Source of the DNA: Mesorhizobium escarrei
GTDB taxonomy: Bacteria; Pseudomonadota; Alphaproteobacteria; Rhizobiales; Rhizobiaceae
Length of the DNA stretch: 64,000 bases
Direction of reading: 5' to 3'
Assembly (NCBI RefSeq): GCF_935825525.1
Contig: NZ_CAKXZT010000124.1
Location: 216,691 to 280,690 of the forward strand
A program made the position numbers and the translations under genes. The notes beneath the pieces were generated by a model. That model was not told where the DNA came from. It did no database searches and saw only the letters and a list, made by a program, of their open reading frames with translations. This document shows, one piece after another, positions 17,608 through 27,285 of this stretch (within the stretch, counting starts at the first letter, position 1; each line of letters begins with the position of its first letter).

Positions 17608-18393
17608 ATGGGGCACAAACCACGCAAGGAAATGATCGCGGAAACCCGCGCCAAACTGGTCGCGGCGGCGCGCCATGCCTTTGGCAGTGTTGGCTATGCT
17701 GAGGCCTCGATGGACGACTTCACCGCATCGGCCGGGCTGACGCGCGGCGCGCTTTATCATCACTTCGGCGACAAGAAGGGCCTTCTCCAGGCGGTCATCG
17801 CCGAGATCGACGCCGAGATGCTGGCCCGGTTGAAGATCGTTTCGGCCAGGGCGGACACGCTCTGGCAGGGCTTTGTCGACGAATGCACTGCCTATATCGA
17901 GATGGCGCTGGAGCCGGAGATCCAGCGTATCGTCCTTCGCGACGGACCGGCGGTGCTCGGCGATCCTTCGCAATGGCCGAGCCAGAACGAATGCATCCGC
18001 TCGATGAGCGAGAACCTTCAAAAGCTGAGGGACGAGGGAACCATCGTTGCCGTTGATCCCGAAGCCGCAGCAAGGGTGGTCAGCGGCGCCTCGCTGCATG
18101 CCGCGCAGTGGATCGCAAATTCGGACGATCCAGAGGCGACGTCGAAAAAGGCGGTGAAGGCGTTCAACGTGCTTTTGGAGGGACTGCTCAAGCCGGGCCG
18201 CAGGATTGGCCGTCCACAAGCAGCGGCTGAGGTGGACAAATCGCCGGCCTTAGCCTGTATCAAGACCACCAAAGCCAAGGCGCGACCTCGAATGGGACGG
18301 CCGAAGCGCGCCTCAAAATTCGGGCAGCTCAAGGAGAAGTCGCTGGTCTCGGTCGGTCGCTCGCGCCGGACCCACCAGCACCCAAAATTCTAA
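17608..18393 (+). CDS. TetR family transcriptional regulator with basic C-terminal tail
   Basis: 261 residues. The N-terminal HTH has AFGSVGYAEASMDDFTASAGLTRGALYHHFGDKKGLL, quoted here only as its two halves AGLTRGALYHHF and DKKGLL for recognition. The ligand-binding domain ends near residue 195, the normal length of the family. About 65 extra residues follow, rich in Lys, Arg and Pro, with two GRP cores (RRIGRP near 200 and PRMGRPKRAS near 230) like AT-hooks. It should repress the divergent MFS exporter and itself through the three palindromes between them. Confidence 0.88.
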   Translation: MGHKPRKEMIAETRAKLVAAARHAFGSVGYAEASMDDFTASAGLTRGALYHHFGDKKGLLQAVIAEIDAEMLARLKIVSARADTLWQGFVDECTAYIEMALEPEIQRIVLRDGPAVLGDPSQWPSQNECIRSMSENLQKLRDEGTIVAVDPEAAARVVSGASLHAAQWIANSDDPEATSKKAVKAFNVLLEGLLKPGRRIGRPQAAAEVDKSPALACIKTTKAKARPRMGRPKRASKFGQLKEKSLVSVGRSRRTHQHPKF

Positions 18394-18465
18394 ACCCTGT
18401 TGAACGTCGGCCTTTGACGGCTCCAAAACATGGTCAAAGCCGCCGCGCGCGCCTATATCGGGGGC

Positions 18466-19392
18466 ATGGTCACACGGCTTTATACCCACCCGATCTTTCT
18501 CGAACATATAACGCCGCCCGGTCATCCGGAGCGGCCGGACCGCCTGCGCGCCATCGAACGCGCGCTCGACGACGATGCCTTTGCGGCCCTTGATCGTGCC
18601 GAGGCGCCGGAAGGCGACGAGGCCACCATCCTCTACGCACACCCGCAGGAATTCGTCGAGCGGGTCCGCGCTATGATACCGGCCACCGGTATCGCTCGTG
18701 TCGACGCCGACACCACCGCCAGCCCGAAAAGCTGGCAGGCGGCCGTCACGGCGATTGGCGCTGCCAACGCCGCCGTCGACGATGTCTTTCGGGGCAGCGC
18801 CGCCAATGTCTTTGTCGCCGCCCGGCCGCCCGGCCACCACGCCGAAAAGACCACGTCCATGGGCTTCTGCCTGTTCAACACCGCGGCGATCGCGGCGCGC
18901 TACGCGCAAAGGCAGCACCAAGCCGAGCGTGTTGCCATCGTCGACTGGGACGTGCACCACGGCAATGGCACGCAGGACATTTTCTGGGACGATCCGTCGG
19001 TGCTCTATTGTTCGACGCACCAGATGCCCCTTTACCCAGGGACCGGGGCGGTGAGCGAAACCGGCGCCGGCAACATCGTCAACGCGCCGCTGGCGCCGCA
19101 GACTGGCAGCGAAGTTTTCCGCGACGCTTTCCTGTCGCGGATCTTGCCGGCGCTCGACAATTTCGCGCCCGACCTCATCATCATTTCGGCCGGCTTCGAC
19201 GCGCACCACCGCGATCCGCTGGCCGAGATCAACCTGACCGAGAACGATTTCGACTGGGCAACCGGCCAGTTGATGCAGCGCGCCGGTCGCCACAGCGACA
19301 ACCGGCTCGTCAGCCTGCTCGAGGGCGGCTACGATCTGCAGGGATTGGCATTTTCGGTCGCCGCCCATGTCGGGCGACTGATGAAAGGATAG
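18466..19392 (+). CDS. Histone deacetylase-like (AcuC/acetylpolyamine amidohydrolase) family protein
   Basis: 308-residue class II HDAC-fold hydrolase. RPPGHHAE supplies the two active-site His residues, DWDVHHGNGT the zinc-binding Asp/His, SAGFDAHHRDPL the second zinc Asp, and LEGGYD the C-terminal Gly-Gly-Tyr. All are intact, so it should remove acetyl or related acyl groups from a small amine or protein. ATG 18466 is preferred to 18430 because family members begin with a short TRLYTHP-like strand. xseB follows after 3 bp. Confidence 0.92.
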   Translation: MVTRLYTHPIFLEHITPPGHPERPDRLRAIERALDDDAFAALDRAEAPEGDEATILYAHPQEFVERVRAMIPATGIARVDADTTASPKSWQAAVTAIGAANAAVDDVFRGSAANVFVAARPPGHHAEKTTSMGFCLFNTAAIAARYAQRQHQAERVAIVDWDVHHGNGTQDIFWDDPSVLYCSTHQMPLYPGTGAVSETGAGNIVNAPLAPQTGSEVFRDAFLSRILPALDNFAPDLIIISAGFDAHHRDPLAEINLTENDFDWATGQLMQRAGRHSDNRLVSLLEGGYDLQGLAFSVAAHVGRLMKG

Positions 19393-19395
19393 ACG

Positions 19396-19647
19396 ATGGC
19401 TGGTGAGAGCAACGAAGACGTCAAGGCGATGAGCTTCGAGCAGGCGCTCGACGCGCTGGAGAAAATCGTCGATGATCTGGAGCGCGGCGACGTGCCGCTC
19501 GACCAGTCGATCCGCATCTATGAGCGCGGCGAGGCGTTGAAGCTCCATTGCGACCGGCTGCTCAAGGCGGCCGAGGACAAGGTCGAAAAGATCAGGCTTT
19601 CGCGCGACGGCAAGCCAGTAGGGGCAGAGCCGCTGGATGCGGATTGA
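19396..19647 (+). CDS. xseB: Exodeoxyribonuclease VII small subunit
   Basis: 83-residue, mostly helical protein. [20 protein letters not shown], split as [11 protein letters not shown] and [11 protein letters not shown], is the family signature, followed by [15 protein letters not shown]. It binds the XseA large subunit, which degrades single-stranded DNA to acid-soluble pieces. It starts 3 bp after the deacetylase stop and is surely co-transcribed. xseA is not in this window. Confidence 0.95.
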   Translation: MAGESNEDVKAMSFEQALDALEKIVDDLERGDVPLDQSIRIYERGEALKLHCDRLLKAAEDKVEKIRLSRDGKPVGAEPLDAD

Positions 19648-19757
19648 GGCGCGGCCTCGAACGAATTTCCCCCTTACCGGCTTTTGGACATGATCATGAC
19701 TGAGGATAATACTCATCCCGTTTGAAACGGCTCCAGGACGAGAGGAGATTGTGAACG

Positions 19758-20024
19758 ATGTGCAGAAACATCAAGACACTGTTCAATTTTGATCCGCCGG
19801 CAACCAATGACGAGGTCCGCGATGCCGCACTCCAGTTTGTCCGCAAGCTGAGCGGAACGACGCGGCCGTCGAAACAGAACCAGCATGCGTTCGACCACGC
19901 CGTCGAGGCCATAGCCGCGTCGGCGCGCGAATTGCTGGATAGCCTCGAGACGACACAGCATCCGCGCAATCGTGAAGAGGTGGCGGCCAAGGCGAAAGCC
20001 AGGTCTGCACTCCGCTTCGCCTGA
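19758..20024 (+). CDS. DUF2277 family protein
   Basis: 88 residues opening MCRNIKTLFNFDPPAT, the invariant start of DUF2277 proteins, then EVRDAALQFVRKLSG and a helix ending in RARS-like sequence. No function is established. It lies 10 bp upstream of the pirin gene and probably shares its message. Confidence 0.9.
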   Translation: MCRNIKTLFNFDPPATNDEVRDAALQFVRKLSGTTRPSKQNQHAFDHAVEAIAASARELLDSLETTQHPRNREEVAAKAKARSALRFA

Positions 20025-20034
20025 GGAAGACCGC

Positions 20035-20955
20035 ATGAGCTTCTTCCCCGGAAACGACCCTCTGCCCGGTGACGCCTTCGCCAGCGATCAGATCGAACTG
20101 ATGGTTATTCCGAACGCCAAGGACATTGGCGGCTTTCAGGTTCGCCGTGCCTTGCCGACCGCCAAGCGTCGGCTGGTCGGTCCCTTCATCTTTTTCGATC
20201 GCATGGGACCGGCGATTTTGCGGGCCGGCCAGGCGCTCGATGTCCGTCCGCATCCCCATATCGGCTTGTCGACGGTCACTTACCTGTTCGACGGCAAGAT
20301 CAGGCATCGCGATTCGCTCGGCACCGAAATGGTCATCCAGCCCGGCGACGTAAATTTGATGACCGCCGGTCGCGGCATCGTCCATTCCGAGCGTACGCCG
20401 CAGGAATTGCGCGGTGCGCCGATGTCGGTTTCGGGCCTGCAGACATGGCTGGCGCTGCCGGACGATAAAGAGGAGGTTGACCCGGTCTTCGAGAATACGG
20501 CGGCCATGCGTCTGCCCGAGATCGACGCTGAAGGCGTCAGCGGACGCGTTGTCATTGGCGCGTTTTCGGGGCTGCGATCACCGGTCGCGACCGCTTCGGA
20601 CACGATCTATGCAGACCTCAGCCTGACGCCCGGCGCCAGCGTGAAAATCCCTGCCGACGCCGAGGAGCGCGCCATCTATACGTTGCAAGGCGAGGTTTCG
20701 ATCTCCGGTGACCGCTTTCCGGCAGAGCGGCTGCTGGTGTTTCGGCCCGGCGACGAGATCGTCGTGTCGTCGGAGGGTGGAGCGCATTTCATGCTGTTCG
20801 GCGGCGCCTCGCTCGGCTCCAGGCGCTACATCTGGTGGAATTTCGTGTCATCGTCGAAGGAACGCATCGAACAGGCGAAAGAAGAATGGAAGACAGGCCG
20901 TTTCGATATCGTTCCGGGGGATGAAGAAGAGTTCATTCCGCTGCCGGACAATTAG
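20035..20955 (+). CDS. Pirin family protein
   Basis: 306-residue bicupin. The metal site is visible as HPHIGL (two His) and GRGIVHSE (His and Glu) in the N-terminal cupin; the C-terminal cupin ends in GSRRYIWWNFVSSS. ATG 20035 has GAGGAAG upstream and gives the family N-terminus. Bacterial pirins act variously as quercetinases or as redox-sensing protein partners; which applies here is unknown. It is followed by dxs after a 105-bp gap. Confidence 0.92.
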   Translation: MSFFPGNDPLPGDAFASDQIELMVIPNAKDIGGFQVRRALPTAKRRLVGPFIFFDRMGPAILRAGQALDVRPHPHIGLSTVTYLFDGKIRHRDSLGTEMVIQPGDVNLMTAGRGIVHSERTPQELRGAPMSVSGLQTWLALPDDKEEVDPVFENTAAMRLPEIDAEGVSGRVVIGAFSGLRSPVATASDTIYADLSLTPGASVKIPADAEERAIYTLQGEVSISGDRFPAERLLVFRPGDEIVVSSEGGAHFMLFGGASLGSRRYIWWNFVSSSKERIEQAKEEWKTGRFDIVPGDEEEFIPLPDN

Positions 20956-21060
20956 AGCGCCGCGCTCCCTTAGGACACGTAAAAGAAACCCTAACAGTTT
21001 GAATCTACGCCGCGTCACTCGCACGCATTTACATTCGTCGGCCAGCAGCCTATTTCGCAG

Positions 21061-23001
21061 ATGAATAAAAAGCAGGCCCTACCACCAGTGAACGCAAAGC
21101 TCCATACGCCACTTCTCGACAAGGTCCGCATCCCGGCCGACCTCAGGACGCTCGACGAACGTGCTCTGCCGCAATTGGCATCGGAGCTTCGCACCGAGTT
21201 GATCGACGCCGTGTCCCACACCGGCGGACATCTCGGTGCTGGCCTTGGCGTGGTCGAACTGACTGTTGCGTTGCACTATGTCTTCAACACGCCAGACGAC
21301 CGGCTGATCTGGGACGTCGGTCACCAAGCCTATCCGCACAAGATCCTGACCGGCCGCCGCGACCGTATCCGCACGCTGCGGCAAGAGGGCGGCCTGTCCG
21401 GTTTCACCCAGCGCGCCGAGAGCGAATACGATCCGTTCGGCGCCGCCCACTCCTCGACCTCGATTTCCGCCGGCCTCGGCATGGCAATGGCACGCGATCT
21501 CTCCGGGGGGCGCAACAATGTCATTGCCGTTATCGGCGACGGCGCCATGTCGGCCGGCATGGCCTATGAGGCGATGAACAATGCCGGCGCGCTCGATGCC
21601 CGGCTGATCGTCATCCTTAACGACAACGACATGTCGATCGCTCCGCCGACCGGCGCGATGAGCGCCTATCTGGCCCGCCTCGCGTCGGGCAAGGCCTATC
21701 TGGGCTTGCGCGATTTCGGCAAGAAGCTGACCTCCTATCTCGGCGAGCGCGCCGATCGCGCCATCAAGCGGGCGGTCGAGCATGCGCGCGGCTATGTCAC
21801 CGGCGGCACGCTGTTCGAGGAAATGGGTTTTTATCACATCGGCCCGATTGACGGTCACAATCTCGAGCACCTGATCCCGGTGCTGAAGAACGTCCGCGAC
21901 AATGCCGACGGTCCGGTGCTGATCCACGTCGTGACCCAGAAGGGCAAGGGCTATGGACCGGCCGAGGCGGCCGCCGATAAATATCACGGCGTCAACAAAT
22001 TCGACGTCATCACCGGCGCGCAGGCCAAGGCGCCGGCCAACGCGCCGAGCTACACGAAAGTCTTTGCCGAAAGCCTGGTCCAGGAAGGCCGCGAAGATGA
22101 TCGCATCGTTGCCATCACCGCCGCCATGCCGAACGGCACCGGTCTCGACCTCTTCGGCGAGGCGTTCCCGTCGAGGACCTTCGATGTCGGTATCGCCGAG
22201 CAACATGCGGTGACTTTCGCCGCCGGCCTTGCCATCGAAGGCTTCAAGCCTTTCGCGGCGATCTATTCGACCTTTCTGCAGCGCGCCTACGACCAGGTCG
22301 TCCACGACGTGGCGATCCAGAAACTGCCGGTGCGCTTTCCGATCGATCGCGCCGGCTTCGTCGGGGCCGACGGGGCGACCCATTGCGGCGCCTTCGACAC
22401 GACTTTTTTGGCGACGCTGCCCGGTTTCGTCGTCATGGCCGCGGCGGATGAGGCGGAACTGCGCCACATGGTGCGCACGGCGGCAAGCTACGATGAAGGC
22501 CCCATCGCCTTCCGCTACCCGCGCGGCAACGGCGTCGGCGTCGACCTGCCGGAGCGTGGCTCGGTTCTCGAAATCGGCAAGGGCCGTATCGTCAGGGAGG
22601 GCACCAAGGTTGCGCTGCTTTCCTTCGGCACGCGGCTGCAGGATTGCCTGGCTGCGGCCGAGGAACTCGGCGCGGCAGGGCTTTCCACCACGGTCGCCGA
22701 TGCTCGTTTCGCCAAGCCGCTCGACGAGGACCTGATCCGGCGTCTGGCGCGCTCGCACGAAGTGCTGGTAACAGTCGAAGAGGGCGCGGTCGGTGGCTTC
22801 GCCAGCCACGTTCTGCAATTTCTCGCCCATGAAGGGCTGCTGGAAAACGGCCTGAAGGTACGCCCGCTAGTGTTGCCCGACAGCTTCGTCGATCACGCCA
22901 AGCCCGAAAAGATGTATGCCGACGCCGGGCTTGATGCCGCCGGTATCGTGCGCACCGTCTTCGTGGCGCTGGGACGCACCGCCAGCGCGCAAAGCGCCTG
23001 A
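21061..23001 (+). CDS. dxs: 1-deoxy-D-xylulose-5-phosphate synthase
   Basis: 646-residue thiamine-diphosphate enzyme that condenses pyruvate and glyceraldehyde 3-phosphate, the entry to the non-mevalonate isoprenoid pathway. [13 protein letters not shown], the TPP motif [18 protein letters not shown], and [16 protein letters not shown] are present in order. Length is typical. The later pathway enzyme ispH is also in the window at 40068. In related rhizobia I expect tlyA directly downstream, but here four unrelated genes intervene. Confidence 0.97.
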   Translation: MNKKQALPPVNAKLHTPLLDKVRIPADLRTLDERALPQLASELRTELIDAVSHTGGHLGAGLGVVELTVALHYVFNTPDDRLIWDVGHQAYPHKILTGRRDRIRTLRQEGGLSGFTQRAESEYDPFGAAHSSTSISAGLGMAMARDLSGGRNNVIAVIGDGAMSAGMAYEAMNNAGALDARLIVILNDNDMSIAPPTGAMSAYLARLASGKAYLGLRDFGKKLTSYLGERADRAIKRAVEHARGYVTGGTLFEEMGFYHIGPIDGHNLEHLIPVLKNVRDNADGPVLIHVVTQKGKGYGPAEAAADKYHGVNKFDVITGAQAKAPANAPSYTKVFAESLVQEGREDDRIVAITAAMPNGTGLDLFGEAFPSRTFDVGIAEQHAVTFAAGLAIEGFKPFAAIYSTFLQRAYDQVVHDVAIQKLPVRFPIDRAGFVGADGATHCGAFDTTFLATLPGFVVMAAADEAELRHMVRTAASYDEGPIAFRYPRGNGVGVDLPERGSVLEIGKGRIVREGTKVALLSFGTRLQDCLAAAEELGAAGLSTTVADARFAKPLDEDLIRRLARSHEVLVTVEEGAVGGFASHVLQFLAHEGLLENGLKVRPLVLPDSFVDHAKPEKMYADAGLDAAGIVRTVFVALGRTASAQSA

Positions 23002-23208
23002 ATCAAAATCTCAACGGCTTGCATCAGTTTGCCGACCGGCGGTCGTAACTGACTGTTTGCGTTGTCATTTGGCATTCGCCTGCGGTGTCTCCTGGTACCG
23101 GTCTGGACATTCCTTTTGCTGCCTCGCATGGCGGGGAACGCGAGAGCGCCATGTCGCGGACCACCGCCCCGAACTTGTACACCATCCCCGCGCGTGGTAT
23201 TGGTAAGA

Positions 23209-23799
23209 ATGCGTTTACTATTCGCACTTTGCGCGTTGGCTGTCGCCTCGACACCGGCAGACGCGGGCGATGCGTTGTTCGACGCCATCTCCGCCGGCGA
23301 CAAGGCCGCCGTCGAGCAAGCATTAGCTAGCGGTGCCGACGTCGACAGCCGGGCGCGCGACCAAGGTACTCCCCTCATCGCTGCTGCTCTCGACGATCAG
23401 CTTGCCATTGCGGAATTCCTGCTGAGCAAGGGCGCCGACGTTATGGCGCGCAATTCGGGCGGCTTCACGCCGCTCCACGCGGCGGCTTTTTCGGGCAGCC
23501 TTCCGATTGCCAAGCTTTTGCTCGAGAAGGGGGCGGTGCTCGAAGACTCGGCCAACAAGTCAGGGGTCACGCCACTAATAGTAGCGGGTGAGGAAAACCA
23601 CGTTGAACTCGCAGAGTTCCTTATCAGCAAAGGCGCGGATGTGAACCATCCCGAAGGTCATGGCTACTCGCCGACCACGCGCGCGTTCTGGAAGGGCAAT
23701 ACCAACATCATAAGACTATTCAAACGGCATGGCGCCACGTGCCAGGCCAATATCCTTGGAGCGGCGAACGCTGCGAAGTGCGAAGCCATCCACGATTGA
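23209..23799 (+). CDS. Exported ankyrin-repeat protein
   Basis: 196 residues: signal peptide MRLLFALCALAVAS-TPADAG, then about four ankyrin repeats (GTPLIAAALDDQ, GFTPLHAAAFSGS, GVTPLIVAGEENH and a degenerate last one) and a C-terminal segment with two Cys. The ATG at 23209 is chosen because it opens directly into the signal peptide; longer readings are not protein-like. A YHS-domain gene follows after 13 bp and is probably co-transcribed. Periplasmic ankyrin proteins are known partners of catalase-like or other enzymes, but none is encoded here. Confidence 0.85.
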   Translation: MRLLFALCALAVASTPADAGDALFDAISAGDKAAVEQALASGADVDSRARDQGTPLIAAALDDQLAIAEFLLSKGADVMARNSGGFTPLHAAAFSGSLPIAKLLLEKGAVLEDSANKSGVTPLIVAGEENHVELAEFLISKGADVNHPEGHGYSPTTRAFWKGNTNIIRLFKRHGATCQANILGAANAAKCEAIHD

Positions 23800-23812
23800 A
23801 CGGAGAAAGCAG

Positions 23813-24340
23813 ATGAGCATAGCGATCACGACGAGACTGGTTCGCAATCCGGTGTCGGCAGCCGTGTGTGCGCTGGGCCTGATGGCCGGTGCAGGCTCCG
23901 CTTTCGCCGACGGCTCGGTGAACACTGGTTATTTCGGCGGCGTGGCGATCATGGGCTACGACACCGTTGCTTATTTCACTGACGGCAAGGCGGTGAAGGG
24001 CTCCGAAGAGTACTCCTACGAATGGTTGGGGACGCCTTGGCATTTCGCCAGCAAGGAACACCAGGACATGTTCATGAGCGAACCTGCCAAGTACGCTCCT
24101 CAATACGGTGGTTACTGCGCGGGCGAGGTCGCACTCCATGAATCCGTCACCGTCAATGTCGATCCGGAAGCGTTCAAGATTATCGATGGCAAGCTCTACC
24201 TGATCTACGACGAAGGGAACGCGGCCGCCTTTGCGGACAATGCCGATGATCTTGTTCCGAAGGGCGATGCAAAATGGCCGGTCGTCGAAGCAAAGTTGGC
24301 AGTCGATGAGCCGGATTGGAACTTGATCAATAACCCCTGA
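23813..24340 (+). CDS. Exported YHS-domain protein
   Basis: 175 residues with a signal peptide ending near SAFADG (about residue 33), then a YHS-like domain: IMGYDTVAYFTDGKAVKGS, WHFASKEHQDMF and YAPQYGGYCAGEVA. YHS domains are often metal-associated; the Cys and His here could take part. GGAGAAAG precedes ATG 23813. Together with the ankyrin gene it forms a two-gene exported unit. Proteins of this class appear in many rhizobia without assigned function. Confidence 0.87.
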   Translation: MSIAITTRLVRNPVSAAVCALGLMAGAGSAFADGSVNTGYFGGVAIMGYDTVAYFTDGKAVKGSEEYSYEWLGTPWHFASKEHQDMFMSEPAKYAPQYGGYCAGEVALHESVTVNVDPEAFKIIDGKLYLIYDEGNAAAFADNADDLVPKGDAKWPVVEAKLAVDEPDWNLINNP

Positions 24341-24351
24341 GTCTTGCGAGC

Positions 24352-26595
24352 TCAATTCACTGTCACGAAGTGAAACACCATACTTGCATTGACATAAGAA
24401 TACCCGTTGCCGGCAGCGTCCCTGCGTTTGTAGACGGGACCACAGATGGGGCGCCCAAACATATTTTCGCTCTGCTCGCATAAGAGATCGCGATCGACGT
24501 AGACCCTCTCGGTGAGCATTCGTGTCATCGTGCGGAAGACTGCCGTGCCGTCCTGTTGGATCTGCATAATGGCTGGAAGCCCGTCGGGTTCGAGGTTGCC
24601 TTTCAAGGTCTTGCCAACAACAAGAGATGCGATTTCCACGCCGTTCAACCGGTCCTGTTCATCAGCGGTGAAGCCGAACGGCCATTCGGGCAGTCCTGCC
24701 TGGCGTAGGGCGTCGATGATCGACGCTAAATCTTCGGCATTGCGAAGATGGGCATACTGATTCCGAAATGCGTCCAACGACCGCAGTCGAGCCAAGGATT
24801 CGGTCCTCGCCACCAGCCGGAGGCCGTCCGCAATCGCCGCTTTGGCGTCCTCTGAGCGGCCGGCGCGGGCATAGGCCGCTGCGAGCAGAATCCTAAGGCT
24901 GCCCGCCTCTGGAGCATCGTCGCGAGCGCGCTCGAGAGTCTCAATGGCTTTCCTAGTGTCCCCGAGTAAAAGAAAGACAACCCCGACAACCTCCCGGTCT
25001 ATCGGAGCCAGATTAGGATCAAGCTTCAATGCCGTCTCGACGGCTGATGCCGCTTCGTTATGAATGCCGGCGAACAGCTGGATATAACCAACGGCGATTT
25101 GCGTCGCAGCGTCTCCGGAGCCTAATGCGACAGCACGCTCCGCCGAGGTGATCGCATCTTCATAGCGGCGATCCATGACCTGCATAATCCCGAGAACGGC
25201 GTAGGGCGATGAAAATTCCGAATCGAGCTCCAAAGCACGGCTTGCCTTCTCATATGCTCTTTTTCGCGCAAGCGCGCTCTGAATGATATCATCGGAGGCA
25301 GTGCGCCAAAGATAGACACTCAGCCGTGCGTCGGCGGCGAAGGCATCGGCGAAGGTGGGGTCGAGGTTCTGCGCCTTCTCATAGAGCGCAAGCGCCTCGC
25401 GCAATCCGTCGCCTCGACCGGTGCGCGCCTCCCGCTCCGCACGCAGGTAGGTATCATAGGCTTCGAGATTTGCAGTCGGCGGGCGTGCCATTCGCTCGCT
25501 CTCGGCTGCCGAAGCCTGGACGCCGAGTGCCTTGGCGATTTCCCGGCTCATCTCGTCCTGGACGGCAAACACGTCCGCGATGCCGCGATCGAACCGATTA
25601 GCCCATAGATTGTCGCCAGTGGCGATATCGATGAGCTGCGCGTTGAGGCGGATTTGATCGCCGGTGCGCCTGACGCTGCCGTCAACAACAAAGCGCACGC
25701 CAAGGTCATGCCCAACATCTGCCACAACGAGGGGTTTTCCTTTGTAGGCGAAGACGGAGTTGCGGGCGATCACATCCAGGCCGGAAAGCTTCGCAAGGTC
25801 GGTGATCAAATCTTCGGTGATACCGTCGGCAAAATATTCCTGGCCAGGATCGCCGCTCAGGTTCGTAAACGGCAATACTGCAATGGATGGCTTTCCGAGC
25901 GCGGAGGGCTTTTGCCATTGCCATGCAAAAATGCCTGCAAGCAAGACGGTGAGCAGCGCTGCTACTCCTGCCAAAATCATGATCCAGGAGCCCGGCCGGT
26001 GTGGCGCGGCCACGATCTTCCCCGATTGTCCGGGATCTAGCAGGACCCGAAAGACGCGAACCGGATCGGCGATATTCTTGAGGCGCTGCTCTCCCAGACC
26101 GGCAAAGCCTACATCCACTTTGTGCGCTGCGTGATCGAACGCCGTGCCGGAGATGCAAATTCCGCCGGGTTCTGCGATCGCCTGCAGACGGGCGGCGATG
26201 TTTACCCCGTCGCCGTAGATATCGTCACCCTCGACAATGATATCACCGAGATTGACACCAATGCGAAACCGGATTTGGTGAGCTTCGGCGGTGCTCTTGT
26301 TGCGGTCGGCCATCCGGCGCTGGATCACAGCAGCACACTGGACGGCATCGACGACGCTGCGGAACTCGACGAGCGCGCCGTCGCCCATGAGCTTGATCAT
26401 GCGGCCATGGTGCTTCTTGATCTCGGGGTCGATCAGTTCGCGACGGCAGCTCTTCAGTCCTTCGAGCGTGCCTACCTCGTCCTCGCCCATGAGGCGGCTG
26501 TAGCCAACCACGTCGGCAGCAAGTATTGCCGTAAGCCGTCGGTCCATACGTGCCGTGCGCCTTCCCTGGTCGGTCGTAGCGGCTTTGCCGTTCAC
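24352..26595 (-). CDS. Class III adenylate/guanylate cyclase with TolB-like and TPR domains
   Basis: 747 residues. The class III cyclase domain (about 18-190) has AADVVGYSRLMGEDE and KLMGDGALVEF, the two metal-binding Asp regions, and YGDGVNIAARL. A single membrane helix (about 205-227, GSWIMILAGVAALLTVLL) follows, then a TolB/FlgO-like domain (SIAVLPFTNLSGDPGQEYFADGI, quoted in halves as IAVLPFTNLSGD and EYFADGITEDL) and TPR-like repeats to about 640. The last 100 residues match nothing I recognise. Rhizobia carry many such cyclases. Cyclase in the cytoplasm and TPR region outside suggest transduction of an envelope cue into cAMP. Confidence 0.88.
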   Translation of the reverse strand: MNGKAATTDQGRRTARMDRRLTAILAADVVGYSRLMGEDEVGTLEGLKSCRRELIDPEIKKHHGRMIKLMGDGALVEFRSVVDAVQCAAVIQRRMADRNKSTAEAHQIRFRIGVNLGDIIVEGDDIYGDGVNIAARLQAIAEPGGICISGTAFDHAAHKVDVGFAGLGEQRLKNIADPVRVFRVLLDPGQSGKIVAAPHRPGSWIMILAGVAALLTVLLAGIFAWQWQKPSALGKPSIAVLPFTNLSGDPGQEYFADGITEDLITDLAKLSGLDVIARNSVFAYKGKPLVVADVGHDLGVRFVVDGSVRRTGDQIRLNAQLIDIATGDNLWANRFDRGIADVFAVQDEMSREIAKALGVQASAAESERMARPPTANLEAYDTYLRAEREARTGRGDGLREALALYEKAQNLDPTFADAFAADARLSVYLWRTASDDIIQSALARKRAYEKASRALELDSEFSSPYAVLGIMQVMDRRYEDAITSAERAVALGSGDAATQIAVGYIQLFAGIHNEAASAVETALKLDPNLAPIDREVVGVVFLLLGDTRKAIETLERARDDAPEAGSLRILLAAAYARAGRSEDAKAAIADGLRLVARTESLARLRSLDAFRNQYAHLRNAEDLASIIDALRQAGLPEWPFGFTADEQDRLNGVEIASLVVGKTLKGNLEPDGLPAIMQIQQDGTAVFRTMTRMLTERVYVDRDLLCEQSENMFGRPICGPVYKRRDAAGNGYSYVNASMVFHFVTVN

Positions 26596-26705
26596 CCTAT
26601 TCTAGTCCTGCTTCGGACGCGAGTGTGCGCGACCGTGTTACTCGGTATACCCAACGCGCCGGTCTTTCCATGCACGAGTTGCGAACGGAATGCTCTCTCG
26701 ACAAG

Positions 26706-26793
26706 ATGTCCGCTTGGGTCGTCATCAGCGCCGGCTTGGCTGATTGTCCGCTTTGGAGACCCGGAATACGGCGGGAATGGCCGACTTGGGTCA
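26706..26793. repeat. Imperfect triplicated TGTCCGCTTTGGG-type motif
   Basis: Three related copies: TGTCCGCTTGGGTC (26707), TTGTCCGCTTTGGAGAC (26744) and GGCCGACTTGGGTC (26779). Motifs of this kind recur near cyclase genes in rhizobial genomes and are often mis-called as short proteins. The 288 bp between the cyclase and GFA genes contains nothing else I can support. Confidence 0.4.
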
Positions 26794-26883
26794 TGGGTGT
26801 GAATTCGGCCGGTCGCGAACGAACCACCGCCAAGGGGTCATCTTTCGCCCTTCCGCACCGGTCCTGAGTGTCAGATTTTTCCG

Positions 26884-27285
26884 CTAGAACCACATATCGC
26901 GCACGCAGCGACCATCGCGCGGCAGGTCGTCGAACGTGTGGAGACCATCGAAATGGTCGATTGGCAGGTCGGCGACGGTGTCTGGCGGCGCAAGCCTCAC
27001 ATTGACGGCGATCCGAGTGCGACCGGCGGCACTGGCGCGCAAACCACGCCAGGCCAGCACACAGGCGCATGTCGGGCAGAACAGAATCTCGAGCGACGGG
27101 TCATCCTTCCCGGAGCGCGTATAAGCACTTGTCGGTCCCGCAAGACGGATGCGTTCGTCAACATAATCGTAAGCCCACAACGCGCCATATCGGCGGCAAA
27201 GCGTGCAATTGCAGGCTGTGATCGAGCCGGGATCGCCCTCCAACGTCCAGTGGGCCGCGCCGCAATGGCAGGTTCCGGTCAGCAT
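26884..27285 (-). CDS. GFA (CENP-V/DUF636) family zinc protein
   Basis: 133 residues. GTCHCGAAHW supplies the first Cys pair, ACNCTLCRRYG the middle set and FCPTCACVL the last pair, the complete zinc pattern of the glutathione-dependent formaldehyde-activating family. Most members have no proven substrate, and the annotation as formaldehyde-activating is doubtful. It is a single gene, divergent from tlyA. Confidence 0.9.
   Translation of the reverse strand: MLTGTCHCGAAHWTLEGDPGSITACNCTLCRRYGALWAYDYVDERIRLAGPTSAYTRSGKDDPSLEILFCPTCACVLAWRGLRASAAGRTRIAVNVRLAPPDTVADLPIDHFDGLHTFDDLPRDGRCVRDMWF

Noticed and set aside
18313..19716. A 467-codon minus-strand open frame over the deacetylase and xseB
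   Set aside because: Both genes beneath it are complete with catalytic motifs; the antisense translation has none.
21079..22830. A 583-codon minus-strand open frame over dxs
   Set aside because: Shadow of dxs, which has all thiamine-enzyme motifs.
26625..27070. Open frames of 80-157 codons between the cyclase and GFA genes
   Set aside because: They coincide with repetitive TGTCCGCTTTGGG-like DNA of the kind often mis-annotated as proteins in rhizobia; no ribosome binding site or domain.
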